From NCBI GenBank assembly GCA_030637245.1, contig DAOVVI010000142.1, positions 1 to 5,664 on the forward strand: a stretch of 5,664 nucleotides of DNA, in the 5' to 3' direction. Positions 1 through 5,664 of this stretch are shown here, one piece after another (the first letter of the stretch is position 1; the number at the start of each line of letters is the position of its first letter). The notes under the pieces were generated by a model that was not told the origin of the DNA, made no database searches, and worked only from the letters and a program-made list of their open reading frames with translations. Source of the stretch: Cyclobacteriaceae bacterium (GTDB lineage Bacteria; Bacteroidota; Bacteroidia; Cytophagales; Cyclobacteriaceae). Both the position numbers and the translations under genes were made by a program.

Positions 1-1152
1 CACATCGGCCTGCAAGGCAAGCTTATCCCAACAGACGATTTACCACCTTCCAACCTTGTATTTCTAATAGATGTTTCAGGTTCGATGCAGGATGTGAATA
101 AGCTTCCACTTTTAAAATCAGCTTTCAAAATGCTTGTGGGTGAATTGAGAGATAAAGACAAGGTTGCCATAGTAGTATATGCTGGCGCTGCCGGTCTGGT
201 GCTCCCATCTACTTCCGGAAACAGGAAAGAAAACATCATGAATGCACTGGATAGATTGGCTGCAGGTGGATCTACCGCCGGTGGTGCAGGAATAAAGCTG
301 GCATATGATGTGGCTTTAGAAAATTTCATTGAAGATGGAAATAACCGGATTATCCTGGCAACGGATGGTGACTTTAATATCGGAGCATCCAGCAATGCAG
401 AGATGGAGCGATTGATCGAAAAGAAACGTGATCAGGGTGTATTTCTTACTGTCGTCGGATTTGGTATGGGTAACTATAAAGATGATAAAATGGAAATCCT
501 TGCAGATAAGGGCAATGGAAATTATGCATACATCGACAATATCCAGGAAGCTAAAAAAGTATTTGTAAATGAGTTTGGAGGCACTTTGTTTACCATAGCC
601 AAAGATGTAAAACTTCAGATCGAATTCAATCCTGCGAAAGTGCAAGCTTACAGGTTGATTGGGTATGAAAACCGCAAATTAAAGAACGAAGATTTCAATG
701 ATGATAAAAAAGACGCCGGTGAATTGGGAAGTGGCCACACTGTGACGGCATTATATGAGATCATCCCGGTAGGTGTAAAAAGTGAGTTTATAAAGTCAGT
801 GGATCCACTGAAATATCAGAAAAATGAAGTGGAGAAACTTTCTTATGATTCGAGAGAGTTGGTGACATTGAAATTGAGGTATAAAGCACCTGATGGAAAT
901 AAAAGTAAACTGATCACTACTCCGGTCATGGATAAAAACAAAGATTGGGAAAACACATCCGACAATTTCAGGTGGTCGGCAGCGGTAGCCGAATTTGGTA
1001 TGCTGCTCAGAGAATCTCAATTTTCTCAGGAAGCTGACATTTCTTCTGTTATCAAATTGGCTAAAGGTGCGAAAGGCGATGATGAAGAAGGTTATCGAAG
1101 CGAGTTTATCAGGTTGGTTGAGTCATCGAGATTTTTAGCTTCGAGGAAATAG
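1..1152 (+). CDS. VWA-domain protein of the YfbK type, 5' end missing (partial)
   Basis: The frame is open from base 1 to the TAG at 1150-1152 and gives 383 residues. The first ATG in the window (85) lies inside the metal-binding motif, so the true start is upstream of the window. The MIDAS is intact: DVSGS at window residues 24-28 (Asp24, Ser26, Ser28), Thr92 in GGSTAGG and Asp122 in ATDGD. The lead-in GLQGK...PPSNLVFLID and the C-terminal part (FRWSAAVAEFGMLLRES, then GYRSEFIRLVE) match the arrangement I know from E. coli YfbK, where a VWA domain is followed by the YfbK C-terminal domain. Family members are usually about 550-650 residues, so roughly 200 N-terminal residues, probably with a signal or lipoprotein peptide, are missing here. 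VWA/MIDAS domains bind a divalent cation and mediate protein-protein contact; no enzymatic activity is implied. The cellular role of YfbK proteins is not established. The gene ends just before a strong terminator. Family assignment is confident, function is not. Confidence 0.92.
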   Translation, partial: HIGLQGKLIPTDDLPPSNLVFLIDVSGSMQDVNKLPLLKSAFKMLVGELRDKDKVAIVVYAGAAGLVLPSTSGNRKENIMNALDRLAAGGSTAGGAGIKLAYDVALENFIEDGNNRIILATDGDFNIGASSNAEMERLIEKKRDQGVFLTVVGFGMGNYKDDKMEILADKGNGNYAYIDNIQEAKKVFVNEFGGTLFTIAKDVKLQIEFNPAKVQAYRLIGYENRKLKNEDFNDDKKDAGELGSGHTVTALYEIIPVGVKSEFIKSVDPLKYQKNEVEKLSYDSRELVTLKLRYKAPDGNKSKLITTPVMDKNKDWENTSDNFRWSAAVAEFGMLLRESQFSQEADISSVIKLAKGAKGDDEEGYRSEFIRLVESSRFLASRK

Positions 1153-1174
1153 TTGCCGGGTACTGGGTGATGAT

Positions 1175-1205
1175 AAAAAAAAGCCGGAGAGATCCGGTTT
1201 TTTTT
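1175..1205. terminator. bidirectional intrinsic terminator
   Basis: Eight A (1175-1182) and a G are followed by CCGGA (1184-1188), the loop GAGA (1189-1192), TCCGG (1193-1197) and eight T (1198-1205). Read rightward, the GC stem plus a G-U pair ends in a T8 tract 46 bases after the stop of the VWA gene. Read leftward, the same stem is followed by one C and eight T, so it can also end transcripts coming from the small gene that stops at 1247. This fits its place between two convergent genes. Confidence 0.88.
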
Positions 1206-1246
1206 ACATAATTATTACGACTAAAATGCAACTCGAAAGGAGTTAT

Positions 1247-1459
1247 CTAGGTCTCTGAATTATCCTGCTCATCCTCAACCGGTTGATCAAGATTGTGAAG
1301 TTTTTTATCACCTACATGTGAATCAAGAAAATCATTGAGCTTGTCAATATCATAGGTTGATTGTATTTCGCCAAGTGAATTAATGCTTATATCCAAACCC
1401 TCAAGTTCTTTGCTCACATCAGGCTTTTTTTTATCCATCGATTTTCTCTTACCTCCCAT
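1247..1459 (-). CDS. small charged protein of unknown function downstream of gltX
   Basis: This encodes 70 residues, soluble, with no signal peptide or membrane segment. The N-terminus is basic (GGKRKSMDKKK), the middle is ordered-looking (LEGLDISINSLGEIQSTYDI followed by DKLNDFL), and the tail is acidic and probably disordered (DQPVEDEQDNSET). It has no cysteine and no catalytic motif. I have an uncertain memory of similar short proteins with a conserved DI.IN..GEI..........DKLN.FL core in other Bacteroidota, but cannot name a family. It starts 5 bases after the gltX stop, so it is very likely cotranscribed with gltX. The start is ambiguous. The ATG at 1459 gives 70 residues. A second in-frame ATG at 1438-1436 gives 63 residues and is preceded by GGAGG at 1456-1452 (13 bases away) and an A-rich stretch. 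Its position behind gltX could suggest a link to translation, but that is inference only. Confidence 0.75.
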   Translation of the reverse strand: MGGKRKSMDKKKPDVSKELEGLDISINSLGEIQSTYDIDKLNDFLDSHVGDKKLHNLDQPVEDEQDNSET

Positions 1460-1464
1460 TGCTA

Positions 1465-2988
1465 CTAAATTTTGGTTAGTGCATTTTCAATTCGATTAAT
1501 AATTTCATTTTTCCCCAACACTGCCATAATACCCATTAAATCAGGACCTCCACCTAAACCGGTAATTGCTACACGGAGAGCCGCCATTACTTTTCCTAAT
1601 CCGACGCCATGTTTTTCTAATACAGTATTTAATGTATTTAACGCTAATTCCTTAGTAAAAGTGTCAGTGGTTTTAAGGGCTTCCTTGTAATCTCCAAGGA
1701 TAAATTTTGCTTCGTCATTCCATTTCTTTTTAATGACTTTGGCGTCATATTCTTTTGGTGGATAAAAGAAATATTGACCGGAAGTCCAGAATTCATGCGG
1801 AAAGGTGACGCGCTCTTTAAGCAATCCACAAACTGCAACAGCTTTATCCTTTGTACATGCTACCCCCTCAGTTTCTAAAAGCTTTAAAAATCCATGTGCC
1901 AGCAATTCATCATCACTATTTTTTACGTATTGCTGATTGAACCACTTGCCTTTTTCAATATCAAACTTAGCTCCTGATTTATTGATCCTGTCAATTGAGA
2001 AATAATCAATTAATTCACCCAATGTAAAAAGCTCCTGCTCTGTCCCGGGATTCCAGCCCAGCATTGCCAAAAAGTTGGTGATTGCTTCCGGCAGATAGCC
2101 CTGCTCTCTGAAACCTATGGATTTCTCATTGGTTTTAGGATCTTTCCAATCCAATGGAAAAACAGGATATCCATGCTTATCAGCATCACGCTTACTCAGC
2201 TTTCCATTACCATCCGGTTTGAGTAATAGTGGTAAGTGAGCAAATTGCGGCATGGTATCTGCCCATCCAAGGTATTGATACAACAATACGTGCAAAGGAG
2301 CGCTTGGAAGCCATTCCTCTCCGCGAATGACGTGTGATATCTTCATATGATGGTCGTCCACTACATTAGCGAGATGGTAGGTTGGCATCCCATCAGATTT
2401 CATCAATACCTTGTCATCAATGTTGTTCGAATTCACTTTCACTTCTCCCCGTATCATGTCATTAAGGCTCACTTCCTGATTCCGATCCACCTTCAATCGT
2501 ATGACGTACGGCATACCCTTTTCCAATAATCCATCAACTTCGGATTGCATCAACGTCAGTGAATTCCTCATCGAATTTCTGGATAAACTATCATAAACCT
2601 GGTTGTCGGCCCTGGCTTCCTTTAGTCTTTGACGCATTGCATCCAGCTCTTCGGGAGTATCAAACGCATAATAAGCCATACCCTCATCTATTAGTTGTTG
2701 AGCATACTTTTTATACAATTCTTTCCGTTCTGATTGCTTGTACGGCCCAAAATCACCACCATAATTGACTCCCTCATCAGGTTCGATTCCAAGCCATTTA
2801 AACGTTTCACTAATATAGTTTTCGGTGCCGGGCACAAATCTTGCCTGATCCGTATCTTCTATTCGAAGTATGAATTTTCCATTATTTTTTTTTGCAAATA
2901 AGTAGTTGTAAAGCGCTGTTCTCACACCGCCAATATGCAGTGCTCCTGTTGGACTTGGAGCGAATCTTACCCTCACTTCTTTTTCCAT
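1465..2988 (-). CDS. gltX: glutamyl-tRNA synthetase
   Basis: GltX is a cytoplasmic class I aminoacyl-tRNA synthetase that charges tRNA-Glu with glutamate using ATP. The 507 residues are complete and of usual length for Bacteroidota. The HIGH-type motif is at residues 18-21 within PSPTGALHIGG. The KMSKS-type loop is KLSKR at 263-267. The GluRS signatures SDGMPTYHLANVVDDH (198-213) and VIRGEEWLPS (220-229) lie between them, and an anticodon-binding region fills the C-terminal third. The region that holds zinc-binding cysteines in E. coli GluRS has none here (AYYAFDTPEELDAM, 105-118). Between KLSKR and GYLPEA there are 29 residues against about 12 in E. coli, an insertion I believe is common in this phylum. 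The ATG at 2988 places the motif correctly near the N-terminus. The stop is doubled (TAG TAG, 1467-1462). The sequence alone does not show whether it also charges tRNA-Gln. Its product also feeds tetrapyrrole synthesis where the C5 route is used. Confidence 0.98.
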   Translation of the reverse strand: MEKEVRVRFAPSPTGALHIGGVRTALYNYLFAKKNNGKFILRIEDTDQARFVPGTENYISETFKWLGIEPDEGVNYGGDFGPYKQSERKELYKKYAQQLIDEGMAYYAFDTPEELDAMRQRLKEARADNQVYDSLSRNSMRNSLTLMQSEVDGLLEKGMPYVIRLKVDRNQEVSLNDMIRGEVKVNSNNIDDKVLMKSDGMPTYHLANVVDDHHMKISHVIRGEEWLPSAPLHVLLYQYLGWADTMPQFAHLPLLLKPDGNGKLSKRDADKHGYPVFPLDWKDPKTNEKSIGFREQGYLPEAITNFLAMLGWNPGTEQELFTLGELIDYFSIDRINKSGAKFDIEKGKWFNQQYVKNSDDELLAHGFLKLLETEGVACTKDKAVAVCGLLKERVTFPHEFWTSGQYFFYPPKEYDAKVIKKKWNDEAKFILGDYKEALKTTDTFTKELALNTLNTVLEKHGVGLGKVMAALRVAITGLGGGPDLMGIMAVLGKNEIINRIENALTKI

Positions 2989-3020
2989 CGATAAAAAAAA
3001 TACGCGTTATTGAATTTTTA

Positions 3021-3050
3021 CAAAGGTATGAAATGTTGCGGTGCTTTAAA
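3021..3050 (-). promoter_or_regulatory. candidate promoter for gltX
   Basis: On the minus strand TACCTTTG (3028-3021) matches the Bacteroidota -7 consensus TAnnTTTG exactly. Eighteen bases upstream of it is TTTA (3050-3047), a partial match to the -33 box TTTG. Transcription would begin about 25 bases before the gltX ATG. The site lies in the 71-base gap after the preceding gene, so gltX and the small gene behind it may not depend on the ridA transcript. This is motif evidence only. Confidence 0.5.
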
Positions 3051-3059
3051 GAATTTATA

Positions 3060-3530
3060 TTAAGAAAGCATCTTATCCAGCATCCTTTTACTCCTCCTTA
3101 CCTGAAGCTTAAAATTTTCCTTACTTAAAATGAAATTAACAAGGCATAATCCAAAACTGATAGCGCCATACAACCAAGCCTGATGTAAGCCAATAAAAAA
3201 TGTAGTAATCAGAAGCGTAAGGATGGTCCAGAACATCAGCAATTTCTTTGTCGCAGGGAAAAGTTCGTATGTCAACCGGATTAATACACCTCCCTCAGAT
3301 GTTAGAAAAGTGCCATTGATTATAGGTATAAAATTGTTGGTGATTTTAAGCTTTAGAGATATCGAGAAACCATCTTTATTCCATACCCCATTAAACAGAA
3401 AATCTTTAGATTCTTTTTTCTGAACCTCTCCTTTTAACGGTTTTATAAATTTTTGAAGATTATCATTAAGTTGCTCCTGGGTAAACACAACAAGTCTTGT
3501 CTCTTTTTCAGAAGGATAAAATGAAATCAT
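3060..3530 (-). CDS. two-TM membrane protein of unknown function, coupled to ridA
   Basis: This encodes 156 residues. Residues 1-95 look like a soluble alpha/beta region. Residues 97-114 and 117-135 form two hydrophobic segments with a very short turn between them, i.e. a hairpin anchor. The C-terminus is strongly basic (KLQVRRSKRMLDKM), which by the positive-inside rule places both ends in the cytoplasm. The stretch FNGVW....FSISLKLKITNNFIPIINGTF followed by a polar turn and then a short strand resembles a group of uncharacterised bacterial proteins I remember with an 'F.G......F.I.....NSF.P.I.G.I' pattern ahead of two membrane segments. I cannot give it a family name or a function. The ATG at 3530 is favoured because it overlaps the ridA stop as ATGA (3530-3527), the usual sign of translational coupling. 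It is probably in one operon with ridA. Confidence 0.82.
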   Translation of the reverse strand: MISFYPSEKETRLVVFTQEQLNDNLQKFIKPLKGEVQKKESKDFLFNGVWNKDGFSISLKLKITNNFIPIINGTFLTSEGGVLIRLTYELFPATKKLLMFWTILTLLITTFFIGLHQAWLYGAISFGLCLVNFILSKENFKLQVRRSKRMLDKMLS

Positions 3531-3910
3531 AAATCAACAGCAATACAGGAAATTTCTACATGCACTCCCTTTGGTAAAGCTGCGACCTCAACAGTTTCAC
3601 GGGCCGGCGGCTCACTATCGAAATATTTTTCATATGCCGCATTAACGAGTGAAAAATCACTCATATCGGTGACAAAAATACTACACTTCACGATGTTACT
3701 TAAGTCCATTCCCGCAGCATTTAAAATCGATGAAATATTTTTCATAACCTGATTTGTTTCCATCGCGATGTCATCTGTTACTATTTGACCGGTTTTTGTG
3801 TCAATAGGAATTTGCCCTGAAACATATAGTGTATTTGCCGCTTTTACAGCCTGGCTATAAGGACCGATAGGAGCCGGAGCCTTTTCAGAATAAATTATTG
3901 ATTTGCCCAT
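3527..3910 (-). CDS. ridA: RidA family 2-iminobutanoate/2-iminopropanoate deaminase
   Basis: RidA (YjgF/YER057c/UK114 family) hydrolyses enamine/imine intermediates released by PLP enzymes such as threonine and serine dehydratase, preventing 2-aminoacrylate damage. It acts in the cytoplasm as a homotrimer. The 127 residues match the family length. Visible family marks are APAPIGPYSQ (11-20), LYVSGQIP (28-35), CSIFVTDM (76-83) and the signature PPARETVEVAALPKGVHVEI (101-120). That signature includes Arg104, the counterpart of E. coli Arg105 that binds the substrate carboxylate, and Glu119, the counterpart of the catalytic-site Glu120. All key residues of the active RidA subgroup are present, so it is likely a functional deaminase. 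It is the first gene of the leftward cluster, divergent from hemE, and its TGA overlaps the next start codon. It is a confident call. Confidence 0.96.
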   Translation of the reverse strand: MGKSIIYSEKAPAPIGPYSQAVKAANTLYVSGQIPIDTKTGQIVTDDIAMETNQVMKNISSILNAAGMDLSNIVKCSIFVTDMSDFSLVNAAYEKYFDSEPPARETVEVAALPKGVHVEISCIAVDL

Positions 3911-3938
3911 GATTGTGTATTAATAAAGGTTTAAAAAT

Positions 3939-3974
3939 TTTGTCATAAAATTAAAGTATAAAACATTAGTTTTG
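3939..3974 (+). promoter_or_regulatory. candidate promoter for hemE
   Basis: TAGTTTTG (3967-3974) matches the Bacteroidota -7 box TAnnTTTG exactly. A TTTG (3939-3942) lies upstream with a 24-base spacer, longer than the usual 19-21, so the -33 assignment is less certain than the -7. Transcription would start near 3980, leaving a leader of about 25 bases before the hemE ATG with no obvious Shine-Dalgarno sequence, as is normal in this phylum. Confidence 0.5.
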
Positions 3975-3978
3975 CCAA
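3951..3978 (-). promoter_or_regulatory. weak candidate promoter for ridA
   Basis: On the minus strand TTG (3978-3976) is followed after 17 bases by TACTTTAA (3958-3951), which agrees with TAnnTTTG at four of its six fixed positions. It would start transcription about 35 bases before the ridA ATG. The spacer is so AT-rich that a match of this quality could be chance. It overlaps the hemE promoter candidate on the other strand. Confidence 0.25.
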
Positions 3979-4004
3979 GCCTTTTTAACAAATTATAAAT
4001 TTTC

Positions 4005-5036
4005 ATGGAATTAAAAAACGATCTGCTTTTGCGAGCTGCCAGGGGAGAAAAAACAGAAAGAACACCTGTTTGGGTTATGCGACAGGCTGGAAGAATATTA
4101 AAAGAGTACCTGGAGATCAGGAGTAAACTTTCGGGCTTTATCGAATTAGTACAAACTCCTGAACTGGCCGCCGAGGTGACCATCCAGCCTGTGGATATTC
4201 TTGGAGTGGACGCGGCAATTATTTTTTCAGATATACTTGTGATCCCTGAAGCTATGGGATTACCATACACGATGGAAGAAGGTAAGGGGCCATTATTTTC
4301 AAATACCGTGAAAAACGAGGCTGATCTGGGTAAACTTAAAATTGCGGATGAAGACAGCCTTGGATATGTAATTGAAGCGATTAATGTAACAAAAAAAGAG
4401 TTAAACGGAAGGGTGCCGCTTATTGGATTTGCCGGTGCTCCATGGACAATTTTCTGCTATATGGTAGAAGGAAAAGGTAGTAAGACCTTCTCCCATGCAA
4501 GGAAAATGCTTTACACTAATCCAGTATTTTCCCATAAACTTTTAGATAAAATCACTGACAGCACCATTAATTATTTAAAGGGACAGGTGGCCGCAGGAGC
4601 AAACATTGTCCAGGTTTTTGATTCCTGGGCAGGCATACTACCTGCAGGACAATATGATGATTTTTCATTGAAATACATTTCTAAAATAGCCAATGCAATC
4701 ACCGATGTTCCCGTGATCGTATTCGCAAAAGGAGCCTATGCTTCAAGAAAATCGATTGGCAGCATTAATTGTGATGTGGTTGGATTGGATTGGAATATGG
4801 ATATTAAAGAATCAAGAAGTCTGATCGGACCTGATAAAACATTACAGGGAAATATGGACCCTGCTACTTTATATGCAGATTTTGGAACAGTAAAATCGGA
4901 AACCCGTAAGATGATTGATCAGTTTGGTAAAGCAAAGCACATTGCCAACCTTGGCCATGGTGTTTATCCGGATATGGAAGCAGATAAAGTGAAATGCTTT
5001 ATCGATGAGGTAAAGGAGTATAGCAGTCGTCTTTAG
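4005..5036 (+). CDS. hemE: uroporphyrinogen decarboxylase
   Basis: HemE is a cytoplasmic enzyme that removes the four acetate carboxyl groups of uroporphyrinogen III to give coproporphyrinogen III in haem synthesis. The 343 residues are full length. The first family signature is [10 protein letters not shown] at 21-30, with Arg26 and Arg30 in the places of the substrate-binding arginines. FSDIL at 74-78 carries Asp76, the counterpart of the catalytic Asp86 of the human enzyme. The second signature [16 protein letters not shown] is at 141-156 and includes Tyr152. FDSWAG (205-210) gives the expected Ser207, and NLGHGV (315-320) the expected His318. The ATG at 4005 puts the first signature at the usual distance from the N-terminus. 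No other haem gene is in the window, so the gene stands alone, divergent from ridA and convergent with the lipoprotein gene. Confidence 0.98.
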   Translation: MELKNDLLLRAARGEKTERTPVWVMRQAGRILKEYLEIRSKLSGFIELVQTPELAAEVTIQPVDILGVDAAIIFSDILVIPEAMGLPYTMEEGKGPLFSNTVKNEADLGKLKIADEDSLGYVIEAINVTKKELNGRVPLIGFAGAPWTIFCYMVEGKGSKTFSHARKMLYTNPVFSHKLLDKITDSTINYLKGQVAAGANIVQVFDSWAGILPAGQYDDFSLKYISKIANAITDVPVIVFAKGAYASRKSIGSINCDVVGLDWNMDIKESRSLIGPDKTLQGNMDPATLYADFGTVKSETRKMIDQFGKAKHIANLGHGVYPDMEADKVKCFIDEVKEYSSRL

Positions 5037-5058
5037 TACGGGAATAAAGTAAATGAAC

Positions 5059-5538
5059 TTACTGTAATCTTACCGTATAAGACCCATCAAATCCTGAAAT
5101 TCTTCCGCCGCTGATTGAAGGATTCACTTCAAAAGAAAACGTAATTGTTTCATCAGTGACATCAACGCTGGTCAATTCAGCGACAGACGCTTCGGTTAAT
5201 GCAATGTTATCCGTGCCGGAACCGGCCCAGAACCAGGTAGCATTATCGGTAGATAAAAAATCATCTGCGCCAGAGGATTCAAAGAAGGTAGGAGCCCAAT
5301 CATCAGCACCGGATGTTTTAAAATCCACCTGCAAACCGGAAAGTTCTGAAGGATCTACTCCCGACGGACTTGCTAATACCTCAACGTTTCCTGTTCCTCC
5401 CCATGGGCTTCCTTCATCAAGGATTTTCGCAGCCTTTTGTTGCAAGTTCAACGATGGAGCAACGCTGCCTCCACAACTAAATAGTAGCGCTAATGAAAAT
5501 ATCACAATGATTGAAAGGAACGTACTTAGAAGTTTCAT
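5059..5538 (-). CDS. small lipoprotein, probably beta-rich, unknown function
   Basis: This encodes 159 residues with a typical type II signal peptide: MK, a hydrophobic core at residues 8-20, then the lipobox LFSC with Cys22 as the predicted lipidated residue, followed by GGS. The mature part (about 138 residues) is acidic, rich in Ser, Gly, Asp and Thr, and lacks further cysteines. It looks like an all-beta domain, with alternating strands such as ETITFSFEV (130-138) and an ending GGRISGFDGSYTVRL (144-158). That ending, together with the aromatic-rich TWFWAGSG (101-108), resembles a pattern I remember in Bacteroidota lipoproteins of unknown function that end in 'GGR..G..G.Y.F.L'. SGADD occurs twice, 13 residues apart (76-80 and 89-93), with a looser third copy SGTDN at 107-111. 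It probably sits in the outer membrane; surface exposure cannot be decided. It converges with hemE, 22 bases apart. Confidence 0.85.
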   Translation of the reverse strand: MKLLSTFLSIIVIFSLALLFSCGGSVAPSLNLQQKAAKILDEGSPWGGTGNVEVLASPSGVDPSELSGLQVDFKTSGADDWAPTFFESSGADDFLSTDNATWFWAGSGTDNIALTEASVAELTSVDVTDETITFSFEVNPSISGGRISGFDGSYTVRLQ

Positions 5539-5585
5539 GTTTTTATTTTTATACTATAACTGAAATATTCAATTGTTGTTATATT

Positions 5586-5596
5586 TAGTGTCACTA
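5586..5596. promoter_or_regulatory. short palindrome, possible operator for the lipoprotein gene
   Basis: TAGTG (5586-5590), one central T, and CACTA (5592-5596) form a perfect 11-base palindrome about 50 bases upstream of the lipoprotein start codon. The rest of the 126-base region 5539-5664 holds no gene. I find no exact TAnnTTTG box in it on the minus strand; TATTTTGG at 5626-5619 is the nearest, with one mismatch. Confidence 0.25.
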
Positions 5597-5627
5597 GAAA
5601 TTGCTAACTCTTGTAATCCAAAATATT

Positions 5628-5657
5628 GATGAATTTTTTACAAAAAATATATTCATC
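5628..5657. repeat. AT-rich inverted repeat upstream of the lipoprotein gene
   Basis: GATGAAT (5628-5634) is repeated inverted as ATTCATC (5651-5657). The interior adds TTTTTT (5634-5639) against AAAAAA (5642-5647), so the two arms match apart from a 4-base bulge (5648-5651). It lies about 90-120 bases before the lipoprotein ATG. It could be an operator, or belong to a gene beyond the right edge. With no GC core it is a poor terminator. Confidence 0.45.
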
Positions 5658-5664
5658 TTTTCTA

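Noticed and set aside
85..87. ATG at 85 as the start of the VWA gene
   Set aside because: The frame is open to base 1 and the MIDAS DVSGS lies before this Met; starting here would destroy the domain.
316..1020. minus-strand open frames opposite the VWA gene (316-645 and 796-1020)
   Set aside because: They are shadows of a conserved coding frame; their Ile/Phe/Cys-rich translations are typical of antisense reading.
1230..1244. AACTC-GAAAG-GAGTT hairpin just after the small gene as a second terminator
   Set aside because: The five-pair stem is followed on the minus strand only by GCATTTTAG; the strong hairpin at 1175-1205 explains termination better.
1472..2768. several 60-72 codon frames overlapping gltX on both strands
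   Set aside because: All lie within the well-conserved synthetase frame and show no domain or initiation signals of their own.
3920..4270. 116-codon open frame on the minus strand
   Set aside because: It is antisense to the conserved N-terminal part of hemE and runs over the divergent promoter region; its translation has no recognisable domain.
5048..5063. AGTAA/TTACT hairpin between hemE and the lipoprotein gene as a terminator
   Set aside because: It has only five AT-rich pairs, no T tract follows on either strand, and it overlaps the lipoprotein stop codon.
5156..5563. 135-codon open frame on the plus strand
   Set aside because: It is antisense to the lipoprotein gene, which has a proper signal peptide and lipobox; the plus-strand translation is low-complexity Ser/Pro.
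1..5664. mobile element, prophage, CRISPR, toxin-antitoxin or defence system
   Set aside because: No transposase, integrase, direct-repeat array or known defence domain is present; the small gene behind gltX has no partner resembling a toxin or antitoxin.

Overview
The window reads as an ordinary chromosomal segment of a Bacteroidota bacterium, probably of the Cytophagales type. This is judged from protein style, AT-rich intergenic DNA, start codons without clear Shine-Dalgarno sequences, a Cys lipobox lipoprotein, and upstream elements that fit the Bacteroidota promoter -7 consensus TAnnTTTG. I see no phage, insertion sequence, CRISPR array, tRNA or rRNA. Nothing convincingly indicates a new multi-gene system.

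Layout from left to right. Positions 1-1152 (+) hold the 3' part of a von Willebrand factor A protein of the YfbK type, cut by the left edge. A strong bidirectional hairpin terminator (about 1175-1205) separates it from a leftward cluster. In transcription order (right to left) that cluster is ridA (3910-3527), a two-TM protein of unknown function joined to it by an ATGA overlap (3530-3060), gltX for glutamyl-tRNA synthetase (2988-1465), and a 70-residue (or 63-residue) charged small protein only 5 bases after gltX (1459-1247). A candidate promoter in the 71-base gap before gltX suggests that gltX and the small gene can be expressed independently of ridA.

A 94-base AT-rich divergent spacer (3911-4004) separates ridA from rightward hemE, uroporphyrinogen decarboxylase (4005-5036). 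It carries a clear TAnnTTTG box for hemE and a weaker candidate for ridA. hemE converges with a small lipoprotein gene on the minus strand (5538-5059), with only 22 bases between them and no recognisable terminator. The last 126 bases (5539-5664) hold no gene, but contain two inverted repeats upstream of the lipoprotein gene.

Functionally these are housekeeping genes: aminoacylation (gltX), haem synthesis (hemE) and reactive enamine/imine clearance (ridA). Around them lie three poorly characterised proteins: the coupled membrane protein, the small protein behind gltX, and the lipoprotein. Those three are the parts most worth a second look.
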